DNA from: Flavobacterium sp. UBA6721
GTDB taxonomy: Bacteria > Bacteroidota > Bacteroidia > Flavobacteriales > Flavobacteriaceae
DNA length: 30,962 bases
Direction: 5' to 3'
Assembly: GCA_002454195.1 (NCBI GenBank)
Contig: DKIJ01000028.1
Span: 1-30,962 of the forward strand
Each line of letters opens with the position of its first letter. Position 1 is the stretch's first letter. The translations under genes were made by a program, and so were the position numbers. Positions 1-9,709 of the stretch are shown here, piece after piece. A model generated the notes under the pieces. It was not told the DNA's origin, made no database searches, and saw only the letters and a list, made by a program, of their open reading frames with translations.

Positions 1-216
1 AACTATTTTTGACCACATTACCTTCTTTTTTATCTTAAAGCGCATCAGTTTTACTCCACCAATCCATCCACTGTTTTTGCAGGGATGAATATGGGAGTTA
101 TTTTTTTAGGAAGTGTAGTTGGAATTATTGCATTTAAAGAAAAGTTATCAAAACTAAATTTTGTTGGTCTTTTGTTGGCCCTAGTTTCAATTGTCTTTAT
201 AGTTCTTTCTGTTTAG
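1..216 (+). CDS. C-terminal part of a DMT/EamA-like small membrane transporter, apparently frameshifted
   Basis: The window opens inside a plus-strand gene ending at TAG 214-216. The last frame gives a hydrophobic C-terminus containing [15 protein letters not shown] and then [12 protein letters not shown], followed by a last membrane helix. A helix, a KEKLS-type loop and a final helix is the usual ending of drug/metabolite transporter (EamA-like) proteins. That frame has a stop at 10-12. The next frame upstream reads DHITFFF, and adding one T to the T6 run at 26-31 joins the two frames into one sensible protein. So there is either a one-base deletion in the gene or a contig-edge error. The end overlaps the convergent rimK-like gene by 20 bases. 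Substrate cannot be told. Family assignment is moderate because only about 70 residues are visible. Confidence 0.55.
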
Positions 217-1579
217 ATTCTATTTTAAAGTTTTTTTCAATTGCTCTAATCATTTCTCCTGCAATATCTTTATTGGTTGCTGTTTCGATTCCTTCAAGAC
301 CTGGGGATGAATTTACTTCTAATAGTAAAGGTCCTTTTGAAGAACGGATAATGTCTACTCCGGCGACTCTTAAATCCATAGCCTTTGCAGCTTTGATGGC
401 AATTTTCTTCTCTTCCGATGTAGCTTTAATAACTGAAGCCGTCCCTCCAAGATGGATATTTGCCCTAAATTCGCCCGGCATGGCTTCGCGTTGAATAGAA
501 GCAACTACTTTTCCGTCAATTACAAAACATCGAATATCTTTTCCGTTAGCTTCTTTAATAAATTCTTGTACTAAAATATTGGCATTTAAACTTTTAAAAG
601 CATTGATAACACTTTCTGCAGCTTTTTTAGTTTCAGCTAATACAACTCCTTTACCCTGAGTTCCTTCTAATAATTTGATAATAAGAGGAGAGCCACCCAC
701 CATTTTGATTAAGTCGTCGGTATCTAATGGAGAATTGGCGAAACCTGTCGTCGGGATACCAATGCCACTTTGCAGTAATAATTGCAATGAGAACAGTTTA
801 TCTCTTGATTGAGTAATAGCTGTAGATGAATTCAAACAAAATACATTTAAGGCTTCGAATTGTCTTGTTAAAGAGCAACCATAAAACGTGATACTCGGAC
901 GAATTCTAGGAATAATAGCGTCAAATTCGTTTAATATTTTACCACCTCTATAATGAATTTCAGGTTTTTTAGCATCGAGTTTGATGTAACATTCTTTGAT
1001 GTTTAAAAAATGCATTTCGTGACCTCGCATTTCTCCAGCCTCCATAATTCTTTTGTTGCTATATAATTCAGGATTGCTGGCTAACAAACCTATACGTAAT
1101 CCGCTAGGTGCTTTTTCAGAATTTTTATAGATTTCTTTTATACTGTCGTTTGTGGGTTCTCCTAAAAGGAATTGCTGCTCAGGATCAACTAATATTCTAC
1201 CACTCATTGCCTCACGACCTAAAAGCATTCGGAAACCCATAGTGTCCCTGTTTGTCAATGTCATTTCTATAGGCCATACCGATTCTCCAATTTTAAGATT
1301 GGTTTGAATTACATAGCGTTGTTCTCTATAGCCACTTGAACTTTTTACAATTCTTTTGTCGATCAAAGGAGCTTCACAATGAATGATGGTTTTTGAATTG
1401 TTTTGGATGGGATTAATGTCAAACTTAACCCAATTGGAATCATCTTTAATAAATGGAGCAATATTAATAGCATGAAGAGCAGAGGTTTTTGCGCCAGAAT
1501 CAACTCTTGCTTTAATTATTGGAATTCCTAATTCAGGAAAAGAACACCATTCTTCGCTGCCTACTACTAATTTATTCAT
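197..1579 (-). CDS. rimK: RimK-family ATP-grasp ligase fused to an N-terminal RimB-like retropepsin-fold domain
   Basis: This 460-residue protein has two parts. Residues about 5-140 resemble the 'ATP-dependent Zn protease' or RimB-like family, with the aspartic-protease-like signature [13 protein letters not shown]. Residues about 160-455 are an ATP-grasp ligase of the RimK type, which adds glutamate residues to the C-terminus of ribosomal protein S6 or related acceptors. ATP-grasp signs are [20 protein letters not shown], the [17 protein letters not shown] strand, and the metal-binding end [24 protein letters not shown]. In Pseudomonas RimB and RimK are separate genes; here they are one chain. 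I chose the ATG at 1577-1579, because a possible longer start is TTG at 1612 and a TAnnTTTG promoter element lies almost on top of that TTG. The gene overlaps the end of the convergent transporter gene. The acceptor protein is not proven by sequence. Confidence 0.88.
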   Translation of the reverse strand: MNKLVVGSEEWCSFPELGIPIIKARVDSGAKTSALHAINIAPFIKDDSNWVKFDINPIQNNSKTIIHCEAPLIDKRIVKSSSGYREQRYVIQTNLKIGESVWPIEMTLTNRDTMGFRMLLGREAMSGRILVDPEQQFLLGEPTNDSIKEIYKNSEKAPSGLRIGLLASNPELYSNKRIMEAGEMRGHEMHFLNIKECYIKLDAKKPEIHYRGGKILNEFDAIIPRIRPSITFYGCSLTRQFEALNVFCLNSSTAITQSRDKLFSLQLLLQSGIGIPTTGFANSPLDTDDLIKMVGGSPLIIKLLEGTQGKGVVLAETKKAAESVINAFKSLNANILVQEFIKEANGKDIRCFVIDGKVVASIQREAMPGEFRANIHLGGTASVIKATSEEKKIAIKAAKAMDLRVAGVDIIRSSKGPLLLEVNSSPGLEGIETATNKDIAGEMIRAIEKNFKIESKQKEL

Positions 1580-1616
1580 TTTGATATTGGTTGAATTGGT
1601 CTGTGTTTTCAAACTT

Positions 1617-1624
1617 CAAATGTA
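1617..1624 (-). promoter_or_regulatory. Possible flavobacterial -7 element of the rimK-like gene
   Basis: On the minus strand this reads TACATTTG, an exact match to TAnnTTTG. It lies 37 bases before the ATG chosen for the rimK-like gene. No clear TTG -33 element sits at the usual spacing, so support is only partial. Confidence 0.35.
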
Positions 1625-1666
1625 GTTATTTGTTATTTATATTGATGGGAAATATGTTAAATGAAT

Positions 1667-1699
1667 AAACCCGTTACGTTATGAAAACGTAACGGGTTT
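1667..1699 (-). terminator. Intrinsic terminator of clpC
   Basis: A perfect 14-bp stem (1667-1680 with 1686-1699) encloses a 5-base loop. It lies 21 bases beyond the clpC stop codon. The stem carries a GC-rich centre (CCCGTTACG) and ends in TTT, followed by T-rich sequence on the minus strand. Confidence 0.8.
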
Positions 1700-1720
1700 T
1701 GGTATGCTTTTGCTGGAGAG

Positions 1721-4270
1721 TTACAAATTAGATGTTTCTCCTGCCTTGTTGATTTTAACTTTTAATTCTTGAGTACCTTCTTCGATATCCATGAAAATTT
1801 CGTCACCAGCAGCTATCTTAGAAGTAATAATTTCTTCTGCTAAAGCATCTTCAACGTATTTTTGGATCGCTCTTTTAAGAGGTCTTGCTCCAAATTGTTT
1901 GTCGAAACCTTTTTCGGCAATAAAAGCTTTTGCTTCGTCAGAAAGTTTTAAGATATATCCTAAATCAGCAATTCTAGCATATAATTTTTTCAACTCGATT
2001 TCGATAATTAAATCAATATCATGTTTTTCTAAAGCATTAAACACAATTACATCATCAATTCTGTTTAAGAATTCTGGCGCAAAAGTTTTCTTTAAAGCAT
2101 TTTCAATGATACTTTTCGAATTATCATCTGCCTGAGCAACTTTAGCTGCTGTTCCAAAACCAACTCCTTGACCAAAATCTTTTAATTGTCGTGCTCCTAC
2201 GTTAGAAGTCATAATGATTATGGTGTTTTTAAAGTCGATTTTTCTACCTAAACTATCTGTTAAGAATCCATCATCTAATACTTGTAATAACATATTAAAT
2301 ACATCGGGATGTGCTTTTTCAATTTCGTCTAAAAGAACAACTGCATATGGTTTTCTGCGTACTTTTTCGGTTAATTGTCCACCTTCTTCGTAACCAACGT
2401 ATCCTGGAGGTGCTCCAATTAAACGAGAAATAGCAAATTTCTCCATGTATTCGCTCATGTCGATACGAACTAAAGCATCTTCAGAATCGAATAATTCTTT
2501 TGCTAAAACTTTTGCTAATTGTGTTTTACCTACTCCTGTTTGTCCTAAGAAAATAAATGATCCAATAGGTCTGTTAGGGTCTTTTAAACCGGCACGATTT
2601 CTTTGAATTGAACGAGCAATTTTAATAACCGCTTCTTTTTGACCAATTACTTTACTTTCAATAAGTTCAGGTAATTTAGCTAACTTGTTGCTTTCAGTTT
2701 GTGCGATACGATTTACAGGGATTCCAGTCATCATAGAAACAACATCTGCAACATTGTCTTCTGTTACTTGAATACGATTGCTTTTAGCGTCTTCTTCCCA
2801 TTGTTCTTGTGCAATTGCTAAATCTTTTTCAAGACGTTTTTCGTCATCACGAAGTTTAGCAGCTTCCTCGTATTTTTGTTTTTTAACAACGGCATTTTTT
2901 AATTCTCTAATTTCTTCTAATTGACGTTCTAAGTCTAATATTTTCTTTGGAACTTCAATATTAGTAATATGTACACGAGAACCAGCCTCGTCCATTGCAT
3001 CAATAGCTTTGTCTGGCAAGAAACGTTCCGACATGTATCGATTTGTTAATTTTACACAAGCTTCAATAGCTTCAGGTGTGTAAATAACATTGTGGTGGTC
3101 TTCGTATTTGTTTTTAACGTTATTCAAAATGGTAATTGTTTCCTCTACAGAAGTAGGTTCTACAATAATTTTTTGAAAACGTCTTTCTAGAGCACCATCT
3201 TTTTCTATGTATTGTCTGTATTCGTCTAATGTTGTAGCTCCAATGCATTGGATTTCACCTCTTGCTAATGCAGGTTTGAACATATTAGAAGCGTCTAAAG
3301 AGCCAGTAGCACCTCCAGCGCCTACAATAGTGTGAATCTCGTCAATGAAAAGAATGATATCGTCATTTTTTTCTAGCTCATTCATTACAGCTTTCATTCT
3401 TTCTTCAAACTGTCCTCTGTATTTAGTACCGGCAACTAAGCTAGCTAGATCTAAGGTAACTACTCGTTTATTGAATAGGATTCTAGAAACTTTCTTTTGG
3501 ATGATTCGTAATGCTAATCCTTCGGCAATAGCTGATTTACCCACTCCGGGTTCACCAATTAATAAAGGGTTGTTTTTTTTGCGACGACTTAAAATTTGAC
3601 ACACACGCTCAATTTCTTTTTCGCGACCTACCACAGGATCAAGTTTGCCTTCTTCGGCCATATCTGTTAAATCTCTACCAAAATTGTCCAAAACCGGAGT
3701 TTTAGATTTTTTATTGGACTTATTAGCAGGGTTGTTGAAATTGCCTTCTTTTAGACTGTCATCTTGTCCTAAATCGTCATTGTAAGAGTCAGTAACTCTT
3801 GGTAAGTTTTCTAAGAATTCTTCTTCGTTTGGTGTCATATTTAAATATTGTTCTTTGGCTACATCGTAATCTATTTTTAGTTTATTTAATAGCTTGGTTG
3901 TAGGATCGTTTTCGTTTCTTAAAATACACAACAACAAGTGTGCTGTACTTACCGATGGGCTTTGGAAAACCTTAGCTTCTAAAAAGGTTGTTTTGAGCGC
4001 ACGCTCTGCCTGACGGGTCAAGTGTAAGTTTTTCTTTTCTAAATTGTTGTCTATTCCAGGGATTGCAGGACTTAGGATTTCTACCTTTCTACGCAAATGA
4101 TCAAGGTCTATAGATAAATTGTTTAATATCTGTATTGCTTTCCCATTACCATCTCTAAGGATACCAAGCATCAAGTGTTCTGTCCCAATGAAGTCATGAC
4201 CTAGTCGTAAAGCTTCTTCTTTACTGTAAGTAATAACATCTTTTACTCTTGGTGAAAAATTGTCATCCAT
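1721..4270 (-). CDS. clpC: ATP-dependent Clp protease, ATP-binding subunit ClpC
   Basis: This 849-residue AAA+ unfoldase feeds proteins to the ClpP protease in the cytoplasm. The N-terminal repeat domain (residues about 1-150) carries the typical [15 protein letters not shown]. The first AAA module has Walker A GEPGVGKS near residue 240 and Walker [11 protein letters not shown] middle domain with a UVR-type motif ([17 protein letters not shown], about 460-480) marks ClpC rather than ClpA or ClpB. The second module has GQTGVGKT near 575 and [13 protein letters not shown]. The loop GQGVGFG near 702 supplies the VGF tripeptide expected for docking on ClpP. Length and all motifs are normal, so the gene looks intact. 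It is transcribed divergently from gyrA, with its own terminator downstream. No mcsB/ctsR-type partners are adjacent. Confidence 0.96.
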   Translation of the reverse strand: MDDNFSPRVKDVITYSKEEALRLGHDFIGTEHLMLGILRDGNGKAIQILNNLSIDLDHLRRKVEILSPAIPGIDNNLEKKNLHLTRQAERALKTTFLEAKVFQSPSVSTAHLLLCILRNENDPTTKLLNKLKIDYDVAKEQYLNMTPNEEEFLENLPRVTDSYNDDLGQDDSLKEGNFNNPANKSNKKSKTPVLDNFGRDLTDMAEEGKLDPVVGREKEIERVCQILSRRKKNNPLLIGEPGVGKSAIAEGLALRIIQKKVSRILFNKRVVTLDLASLVAGTKYRGQFEERMKAVMNELEKNDDIILFIDEIHTIVGAGGATGSLDASNMFKPALARGEIQCIGATTLDEYRQYIEKDGALERRFQKIIVEPTSVEETITILNNVKNKYEDHHNVIYTPEAIEACVKLTNRYMSERFLPDKAIDAMDEAGSRVHITNIEVPKKILDLERQLEEIRELKNAVVKKQKYEEAAKLRDDEKRLEKDLAIAQEQWEEDAKSNRIQVTEDNVADVVSMMTGIPVNRIAQTESNKLAKLPELIESKVIGQKEAVIKIARSIQRNRAGLKDPNRPIGSFIFLGQTGVGKTQLAKVLAKELFDSEDALVRIDMSEYMEKFAISRLIGAPPGYVGYEEGGQLTEKVRRKPYAVVLLDEIEKAHPDVFNMLLQVLDDGFLTDSLGRKIDFKNTIIIMTSNVGARQLKDFGQGVGFGTAAKVAQADDNSKSIIENALKKTFAPEFLNRIDDVIVFNALEKHDIDLIIEIELKKLYARIADLGYILKLSDEAKAFIAEKGFDKQFGARPLKRAIQKYVEDALAEEIITSKIAAGDEIFMDIEEGTQELKVKINKAGETSNL

Positions 4271-4290
4271 AATATTTATTTCTAATAATG

Positions 4291-4324
4291 TAAATTTAGT
4301 GAATTACTAATTGAAAAACAAAAA
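4291..4324 (-). promoter_or_regulatory. Possible clpC promoter
   Basis: On the minus strand a TTTTTG (4319-4324) is followed after 20 bases by TAAATTTA (4291-4298), one mismatch from TAnnTTTG. The spacing fits flavobacterial housekeeping promoters. The element is 20 bases before the clpC start. The rest of the 255-base gap to gyrA must hold the gyrA promoter, but I could not pick one with confidence. Confidence 0.4.
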
Positions 4325-4525
4325 CCGTACCCAAGTACTTCTTTTAGCTAATTGACAAAAAAAATGATAAAAAAGCTTGTTTTTTCTTTGGAATTAGTAA
4401 ACAAAACTTAATGTTAATTTGTTAATAAATCGTTGAAATTAGTAGCTTGAAAAGCTTTTAGAAATTTCAAAAATCCGTATATTGGCACGTTTTGAAATGA
4501 ATATAATTAATTAATATAACAACTT

Positions 4526-7180
4526 ATGTCTGAAGGAGAAAAGTTAATTCCTATTAACATAGAAGATGAAATGAAATCAGCTTACATCGATTATTCGATG
4601 TCGGTAATTGTATCCAGAGCGCTTCCTGATGTTAGAGATGGTTTGAAACCTGTGCATCGAAGAGTACTTTATGGTATGTATGATTTAGGAGTAACTTCAA
4701 GATCTGCTCATAAAAAATCGGCAAGAATTGTTGGGGAAGTTTTAGGAAAGTACCACCCACACGGAGATACATCAGTATATGATACTATGGTGCGTATGGC
4801 ACAGGAGTGGAGTATGCGTTATTTGTTAATTGATGGTCAAGGAAACTTTGGATCTGTAGATGGTGATAGTCCAGCTGCGATGCGTTATACCGAGGCTAGA
4901 ATGAAAAAGATTTCAGAAGAAATCTTGGCTGATATCGAAAAAGAAACGGTTGATTTTCAATTGAACTTTGACGATACTTTGTATGAGCCAAAAGTAATGC
5001 CTACACGTGTTCCTACTTTATTAGTAAACGGAGCGACTGGTATTGCAGTAGGTATGGCTACAAACATGCCTCCACACAACCTTACTGAAGTAGTAAATGG
5101 TACATTGGCTTACATTGATAACAATGATATCGAAATCGATGAGTTAATGACTCATATTAAAGCTCCAGATTTCCCTACCGGAGGAGTGATTTATGGTTAT
5201 GAGGGTGTTCGTGAAGCATTCAAAACAGGTAGAGGACGTGTTGTAATGCGTGCTAAAGTTGTTTTTGAGGAAGTTGAAGGAAGAGAATGTATTGTTGTTA
5301 CTGAAATTCCTTATCAGGTTAACAAAGCAGATATGATTAAACGTTCTGCAGATTTAGTTAACGAGAAAAAAATTGAAGGAATAGTCAATATTCGTGACGA
5401 ATCGGATCGAAATGGTATGCGTATCGTTTATATTTTGAAACGTGATGCAACACCAAACGTAGTTTTAAATACTTTATTCAAGTTTACTCAATTACAATCA
5501 TCTTTCAGTGTTAATAATATTGCATTGGTAAAAGGTCGTCCACAAATGTTGAATCTGAAAGATCTGATTCATTATTTTGTTGAACACCGCCACGATGTTG
5601 TTATTCGTAGAACACAATTCGAATTACGCAAAGCAGAAGAAAGAGCGCATATCTTAGAAGGATTAATTATTGCTTCTGATAATATAGATGAAGTAATTGC
5701 GTTAATTAGAGGTTCTAAGAATACGGAAGAAGCTCGTGATAAATTAATCGAAAGATTTAATCTTTCGGATATTCAGGCTAGAGCAATTGTTGAGATGCGT
5801 TTGCGTCAATTAACAGGTCTGGAACAAGATAAGTTAAGGGCTGAATATGAAGAGTTAATGAAGTTAATTGAGCATTTAAAAGCTTTATTAGCAGATGTTA
5901 ACTTAAGAACAAATGTTATCAAAGAAGAATTAATCGAGATTCGTGACAAATATGGTGACGAACGTCGTTCAACAATCGAATATTCGGGTGGTGATGTAAG
6001 TATAGAGGATTTAATTGCAGATGAAAATGTGGTTATTACAATTTCTCACGCTGGATATATTAAACGTACGAACTTATCTGAATACAAAACCCAAAACAGA
6101 GGAGGAGTAGGACAGAAGAGTGCAGGAACTAGAGATCAAGATTTCTTAGAACATATGTTTGTGGCTACAAACCACCAATACATGATGTTCTTTACTCAAA
6201 AAGGAAAATGTTTCTGGATGCGTGTTTATGAAATTCCAGAAGGAACGAAAACAGCTAAAGGAAGAGCCATCCAAAACTTGATTAATATTGAAAGTGATGA
6301 TAAGGTTAAAGCCTTCATTTGTACTCAAGATTTAAAAGATCAGGATTATATCAAGACTCATAACTTAGTGATGGTAACTAAGCAAGGTCAGGTTAAGAAA
6401 ACTTCTTTAGAGAAATATTCTAAACCAAGAGCTAATGGAGTTGCTGCAATTACGATTAAAGAAGGTGATGAATTATTAGGTGCTGAATTGACTAATGGAG
6501 AAAGCCAAATTATCTTAGCAGTTAAATCTGGTAAGTTAGTTCGTTTTGAAGAAACAAAGACGCGTCCAATGGGAAGAACTGCTTCTGGTGTTCGCGGAAT
6601 TACCTTGAAAGACGAGAAAGACGAAGTGATTGGCATGGTAACTGTTGATAAAGATGCAATTAGTGATTCTCAAATTTTAGTTGTAACTGAAAATGGATAT
6701 GGTAAACGTACTAAATTGGTTGAAGATGATGGTGTAGATGTATACCGAATCACAAACCGTGGAGGTAAAGGTGTCAAAACACTTAATATTACTGAAAAGA
6801 CAGGAAGCTTAATTTCGATTTCTGCGGTAACGGATGCAGATGACTTAATGATTATCAATAAATCAGGATTAACTATCCGAATGGCTATTGAAGATCTAAG
6901 AGTAATGGGTCGTGCAACTCAAGGTGTGAAGTTGATTAACTTGAAAGGAAATGATTCTATTGCTGCTGTTGCAAAAGTAATGAAGGACGAAGAAGAGGAA
7001 GTGGTTGTTGATGAAGAAGGAAATGTAATTCAAGCAGAAGCAATCGAGAGAGTTAAACCTGTTTTAGAAGTATTAGAAGATGAAGGACCTGTAGAGGATG
7101 ATGATGAAGAGGATGATGATGAAGAGGAGGATGAAGAAATTATTGACGATGAATCTGATGATTCAAATGACGAATATTAG
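4526..7180 (+). CDS. gyrA: DNA gyrase subunit A
   Basis: GyrA cuts and rejoins DNA in the gyrase heterotetramer that introduces negative supercoils. The catalytic tyrosine is Y121 in AAMRYTEAR. The quinolone-determining region reads [10 protein letters not shown], giving T82 and D86. Thr at this position is the normal state reported for Flavobacterium psychrophilum, so it is not by itself a resistance change. The C-terminal DNA-wrapping domain follows with a GyrA-box-like QNRGGVG near 523-529, where the usual second basic residue and the lysine are replaced. This marks the protein as gyrase rather than topoisomerase IV, but the box is not canonical. The last 60 residues are very acidic, with runs of D and E. 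Length (884) is normal. The gene is divergent from clpC and 41 bases before a TPR gene that is probably co-transcribed. Confidence 0.97.
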   Translation: MSEGEKLIPINIEDEMKSAYIDYSMSVIVSRALPDVRDGLKPVHRRVLYGMYDLGVTSRSAHKKSARIVGEVLGKYHPHGDTSVYDTMVRMAQEWSMRYLLIDGQGNFGSVDGDSPAAMRYTEARMKKISEEILADIEKETVDFQLNFDDTLYEPKVMPTRVPTLLVNGATGIAVGMATNMPPHNLTEVVNGTLAYIDNNDIEIDELMTHIKAPDFPTGGVIYGYEGVREAFKTGRGRVVMRAKVVFEEVEGRECIVVTEIPYQVNKADMIKRSADLVNEKKIEGIVNIRDESDRNGMRIVYILKRDATPNVVLNTLFKFTQLQSSFSVNNIALVKGRPQMLNLKDLIHYFVEHRHDVVIRRTQFELRKAEERAHILEGLIIASDNIDEVIALIRGSKNTEEARDKLIERFNLSDIQARAIVEMRLRQLTGLEQDKLRAEYEELMKLIEHLKALLADVNLRTNVIKEELIEIRDKYGDERRSTIEYSGGDVSIEDLIADENVVITISHAGYIKRTNLSEYKTQNRGGVGQKSAGTRDQDFLEHMFVATNHQYMMFFTQKGKCFWMRVYEIPEGTKTAKGRAIQNLINIESDDKVKAFICTQDLKDQDYIKTHNLVMVTKQGQVKKTSLEKYSKPRANGVAAITIKEGDELLGAELTNGESQIILAVKSGKLVRFEETKTRPMGRTASGVRGITLKDEKDEVIGMVTVDKDAISDSQILVVTENGYGKRTKLVEDDGVDVYRITNRGGKGVKTLNITEKTGSLISISAVTDADDLMIINKSGLTIRMAIEDLRVMGRATQGVKLINLKGNDSIAAVAKVMKDEEEEVVVDEEGNVIQAEAIERVKPVLEVLEDEGPVEDDDEEDDDEEEDEEIIDDESDDSNDEY

Positions 7181-7221
7181 TAATAACTTAACTACATTTA
7201 AACAATTATTAAATTTTAAAA

Positions 7222-8502
7222 ATGAATATTATGAATGGTAAATTTATAATGCTTACATCAACTTTATTGCTTTCTTTTGCAACTTTTGCTCAGAAAAAAG
7301 AGTTAAAAGCAGCTGAAAAAGCTCTAAAAGGAGGTGATGCTAAAGAAACTTTAAACCTGTTAAAAGCTGCTGATGCTGTAATGTCAGCTGCAACTGAAGA
7401 AAAAGCCCAATATCTTTTTCTAGAAGGAAATGCTTATTTAGATCTTGTAGATAAAAAAATTGATGCCGATGCTAATATGACTTTGGCAGCTAATGCATAT
7501 AAAAAGCTAATCGAAGCTGAAAAAGTTTCAGGCAAATTAAAATATTCTGCTCAAGCAGCAACTTCAGTTGACAAAATCAAAAATTTATTAATTAATAGTG
7601 CTGTTGCTGCTACTAAAGAGAATAATAACATTGATGGGGCAAAAAAATTGTACGAAGCCTATATGTTAGACAAAAAAGATACAATTAATTTGTATTATGC
7701 TGCATCAACTTATGTAAATGCTAAAGATTATGATAAAGCAATGGAGCTGTATTCTGAATTAAAAAGATTAAATTATTCAGGAAAAATGACGCAATACCTT
7801 GCTGTAAGTAAAATAAATGATCAAGAAAATAATTTTGCTACAGCTGCTGAAAGAGACAAAGCGGTAAAATTAGGTACACACGAAAAACCAAGAACAGAGG
7901 AAATCCCTTCTAAAAGAGGAGAGATTTATAAAAACATGGCTTTGATTTTAGTGGAGAAAGGTCAAATTGCTGAGGCTAAACAAGCAGTAGCTGATGCCGT
8001 TAAAGCAAATCCTGATGATATTTCATTGAAGTTAACAGAGGCTAATTTGTACTTGCAAACAAAAGATTTTGAAAAATACAAGCAAATTATAAATGATGTA
8101 TTGGCTAAAAATCCTAACGACTATGCTTTAATTTATAATTTGGGTGTAATTGCAGCAAACAACAATAATAATGAAGAAGCTGAGAAATATTATAAAAAAA
8201 CTATCGAATTAAAACCGGATTATTTGAATGCTTATATCAATTTAGCAGTTTTAAAATTGCAAAATGAAAAAGTGCTAATTGAGGAAATGAACAAATTAGG
8301 TACTTCTGATAAAGACATGAAAAGATATGATGTTTTGAAAAAGAAGAGAGAAGATTTGTTTAGAAGTGTTTTACCCTATTTGAAAAAAGCGTACGAATTA
8401 GATCCTGAAAATGAAGATGTTGCTAAAACGCTTTCAGTAGTATATTCAGCTTTAGAGATGACAGCAGAGAAAAATGCTATAAAAGCAAAAATGAAAAAAT
8501 AA
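7222..8502 (+). CDS. Exported tetratricopeptide-repeat protein
   Basis: This 426-residue protein starts with a signal peptide (hydrophobic LTSTLLLSFATFA, then QKKE) and should be periplasmic or envelope-bound. TPR-like helical pairs occupy most of the chain. Clear ones lie near residues 240-350, for example NPNDYALIYNLGVIAANNN followed by EEAEKYYKKTIELKPDYLNA, and again near the C-terminus (YLKKAYELDPENEDVAK). No enzymatic motif is seen. TPR domains normally bind protein partners, but none can be named. The gene follows gyrA by 41 bases on the same strand, so it probably shares its transcript. It ends at a strong terminator. ATG codons at 7222 and 7231 are both possible starts. Confidence 0.85.
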   Translation: MNIMNGKFIMLTSTLLLSFATFAQKKELKAAEKALKGGDAKETLNLLKAADAVMSAATEEKAQYLFLEGNAYLDLVDKKIDADANMTLAANAYKKLIEAEKVSGKLKYSAQAATSVDKIKNLLINSAVAATKENNNIDGAKKLYEAYMLDKKDTINLYYAASTYVNAKDYDKAMELYSELKRLNYSGKMTQYLAVSKINDQENNFATAAERDKAVKLGTHEKPRTEEIPSKRGEIYKNMALILVEKGQIAEAKQAVADAVKANPDDISLKLTEANLYLQTKDFEKYKQIINDVLAKNPNDYALIYNLGVIAANNNNNEEAEKYYKKTIELKPDYLNAYINLAVLKLQNEKVLIEEMNKLGTSDKDMKRYDVLKKKREDLFRSVLPYLKKAYELDPENEDVAKTLSVVYSALEMTAEKNAIKAKMKK

Positions 8503-8525
8503 TTTTTGTTCATTCTATAAATTAG

Positions 8526-8559
8526 AGCCATCTTTGATTGAATCAAAGGTGGCTTTTTT
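8526..8559 (+). terminator. Intrinsic terminator after gyrA-TPR unit
   Basis: A 13-bp stem with one wobble pair (8526-8538 with 8542-8554) and a three-base loop is followed directly by a T run to 8559. It lies 23 bases after the TPR stop codon. Confidence 0.85.
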
Positions 8560-8662
8560 ATTTTGTGAATGAGATCAACAAGCTCTTTATTATTTGTAAT
8601 TTTGAAGCCAATAATAAGAACTCAATATGGAGTTTAGTGAATTTATATAATATTTGATTGTA

Positions 8663-9241
8663 ATGATAACTATAAACAACAAACAATTTTTATTAGAAAA
8701 TGTACTTTTTGTTTTTGCTTTGGAAATGGAAGCTGCGGCAGTTTTTGATACATACAACACCTTGTTTGTCGGAGTGGGAAAAGTAAATGCTTCGTATCAA
8801 TTAACAAAAGCAATCCATCAAAAAAGACCTGAATTGATTGTTAATTTAGGTTCGGCAGGAAGTAGTAAATTTCAAAAAGGAGATGTGGTTTGTTGTACCC
8901 AATTTGTGCAACGTGATATGGATGTTAGTGGATTAGGCTATGAGCGTTATGTAACCCCCTATACAAATATTCCTTCTGTTTTAGAATATGGTTTGCAAAT
9001 AGAAAATCTACCTCATGGAGTATGTGGAACTGGGGATAGTTTTGAAATGGGGCATATCGAAACTAAATACAATGTAGTTGATATGGAGGCTTATGCGCTA
9101 GCTACAATTGCAAAAAATGAAGAAATTCCCTTTTTATGTCTTAAATATATCTCTGATGGAGCCGATGATAATGCTGCAGAAGATTGGCCGGTTTTGGTAC
9201 ATAAAGCAGCTGTTGCTTTTGGCGAGTTATTCCGAATTTAA
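8663..9241 (+). CDS. Short MTA/SAH nucleosidase-like protein (nucleoside phosphorylase superfamily)
   Basis: The 192-residue chain has the PNP/UDP superfamily landmarks in order: ALEMEA near the N-terminus (acidic residue of the catalytic pair), GVGKVNA, VNLGSAG, VVDMEAYALA (purine/ribose-binding Glu) and YISDGAD, whose Asp matches the catalytic Asp of MtnN. It would hydrolyse the glycosidic bond of 5'-methylthioadenosine, S-adenosylhomocysteine or a related nucleoside. It is shorter than E. coli MtnN (about 230 residues), and Asp replaces the first Glu of the EMEA motif, so the exact substrate is open. Futalosine hydrolase is an alternative. I chose the ATG at 8663 over TTG at 8654. The end overlaps the convergent lipoprotein gene by 4 bases. 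It stands alone after a terminator. Confidence 0.75.
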   Translation: MITINNKQFLLENVLFVFALEMEAAAVFDTYNTLFVGVGKVNASYQLTKAIHQKRPELIVNLGSAGSSKFQKGDVVCCTQFVQRDMDVSGLGYERYVTPYTNIPSVLEYGLQIENLPHGVCGTGDSFEMGHIETKYNVVDMEAYALATIAKNEEIPFLCLKYISDGADDNAAEDWPVLVHKAAVAFGELFRI

Positions 9242-9708
9242 GGTTTGTAATTTTCTACCCAATCGGAGGTTTTAATAGCCGAAACTAGATTTTCAGCATT
9301 CATAAAAACACGTAATTCTTTGTTGGCTACTTTTTTAGTATACAAGGCTTTAAATCGATAAATAGTAGTTTGATTATCCTTATTTTGATATACTTCAGCT
9401 AATTGAAGGTCAATAAAAGTACCATACCACATTCGGTACTTAGTGCAAGTTTTTGATAATTCATCAATTGTTATGTTGTTGATTACGCTTTGTGTAGCTT
9501 CGTTACTAGTAAAAGGCTTGAATTTAGAAGTGTTGCATGTCATTAATACGCGTTTACCTAGTTCATAAGCTTTGTTTTTCTGACTGCTACTAATTTGGTT
9601 AGAGGATAGTTTTACTATATCATTTTCTTTTGGTTCGTCGTAATTAACTTTTTTTGATTTACATCCTACAACTACTATCAGACTTAAGATAAGTATTAGT
9701 TTTTTCAT
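9238..9708 (-). CDS. Small lipoprotein of unknown function
   Basis: The 156-residue protein begins KKLILILSLIVVVGCKSKK, a type II signal peptide with lipobox VVGC, so it should be lipidated at Cys16 and anchored in the envelope. I do not recognise the mature part. It looks like one compact alpha/beta domain ending in VENYKP. Only one base separates its ATG from the stop codon of the M23-type peptidase gene upstream. The two are therefore almost certainly one operon, probably with coupled translation, suggesting a linked cell-envelope role. No terminator is obvious at its 3' end. Confidence 0.65.
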   Translation of the reverse strand: MKKLILILSLIVVVGCKSKKVNYDEPKENDIVKLSSNQISSSQKNKAYELGKRVLMTCNTSKFKPFTSNEATQSVINNITIDELSKTCTKYRMWYGTFIDLQLAEVYQNKDNQTTIYRFKALYTKKVANKELRVFMNAENLVSAIKTSDWVENYKP

Positions 9709-9709
9709 T

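Noticed and set aside
4271..4525. gyrA promoter at TATATTGG or TTAATTTG.
   Set aside because: Each has a mismatch and the nearest TTG is at the edge of, or beyond, the allowed spacing, so no site was named.
6146..6858. Minus-strand reading frames of 60-82 codons inside gyrA.
   Set aside because: They are antisense to a fully conserved gene and show no protein features of their own.
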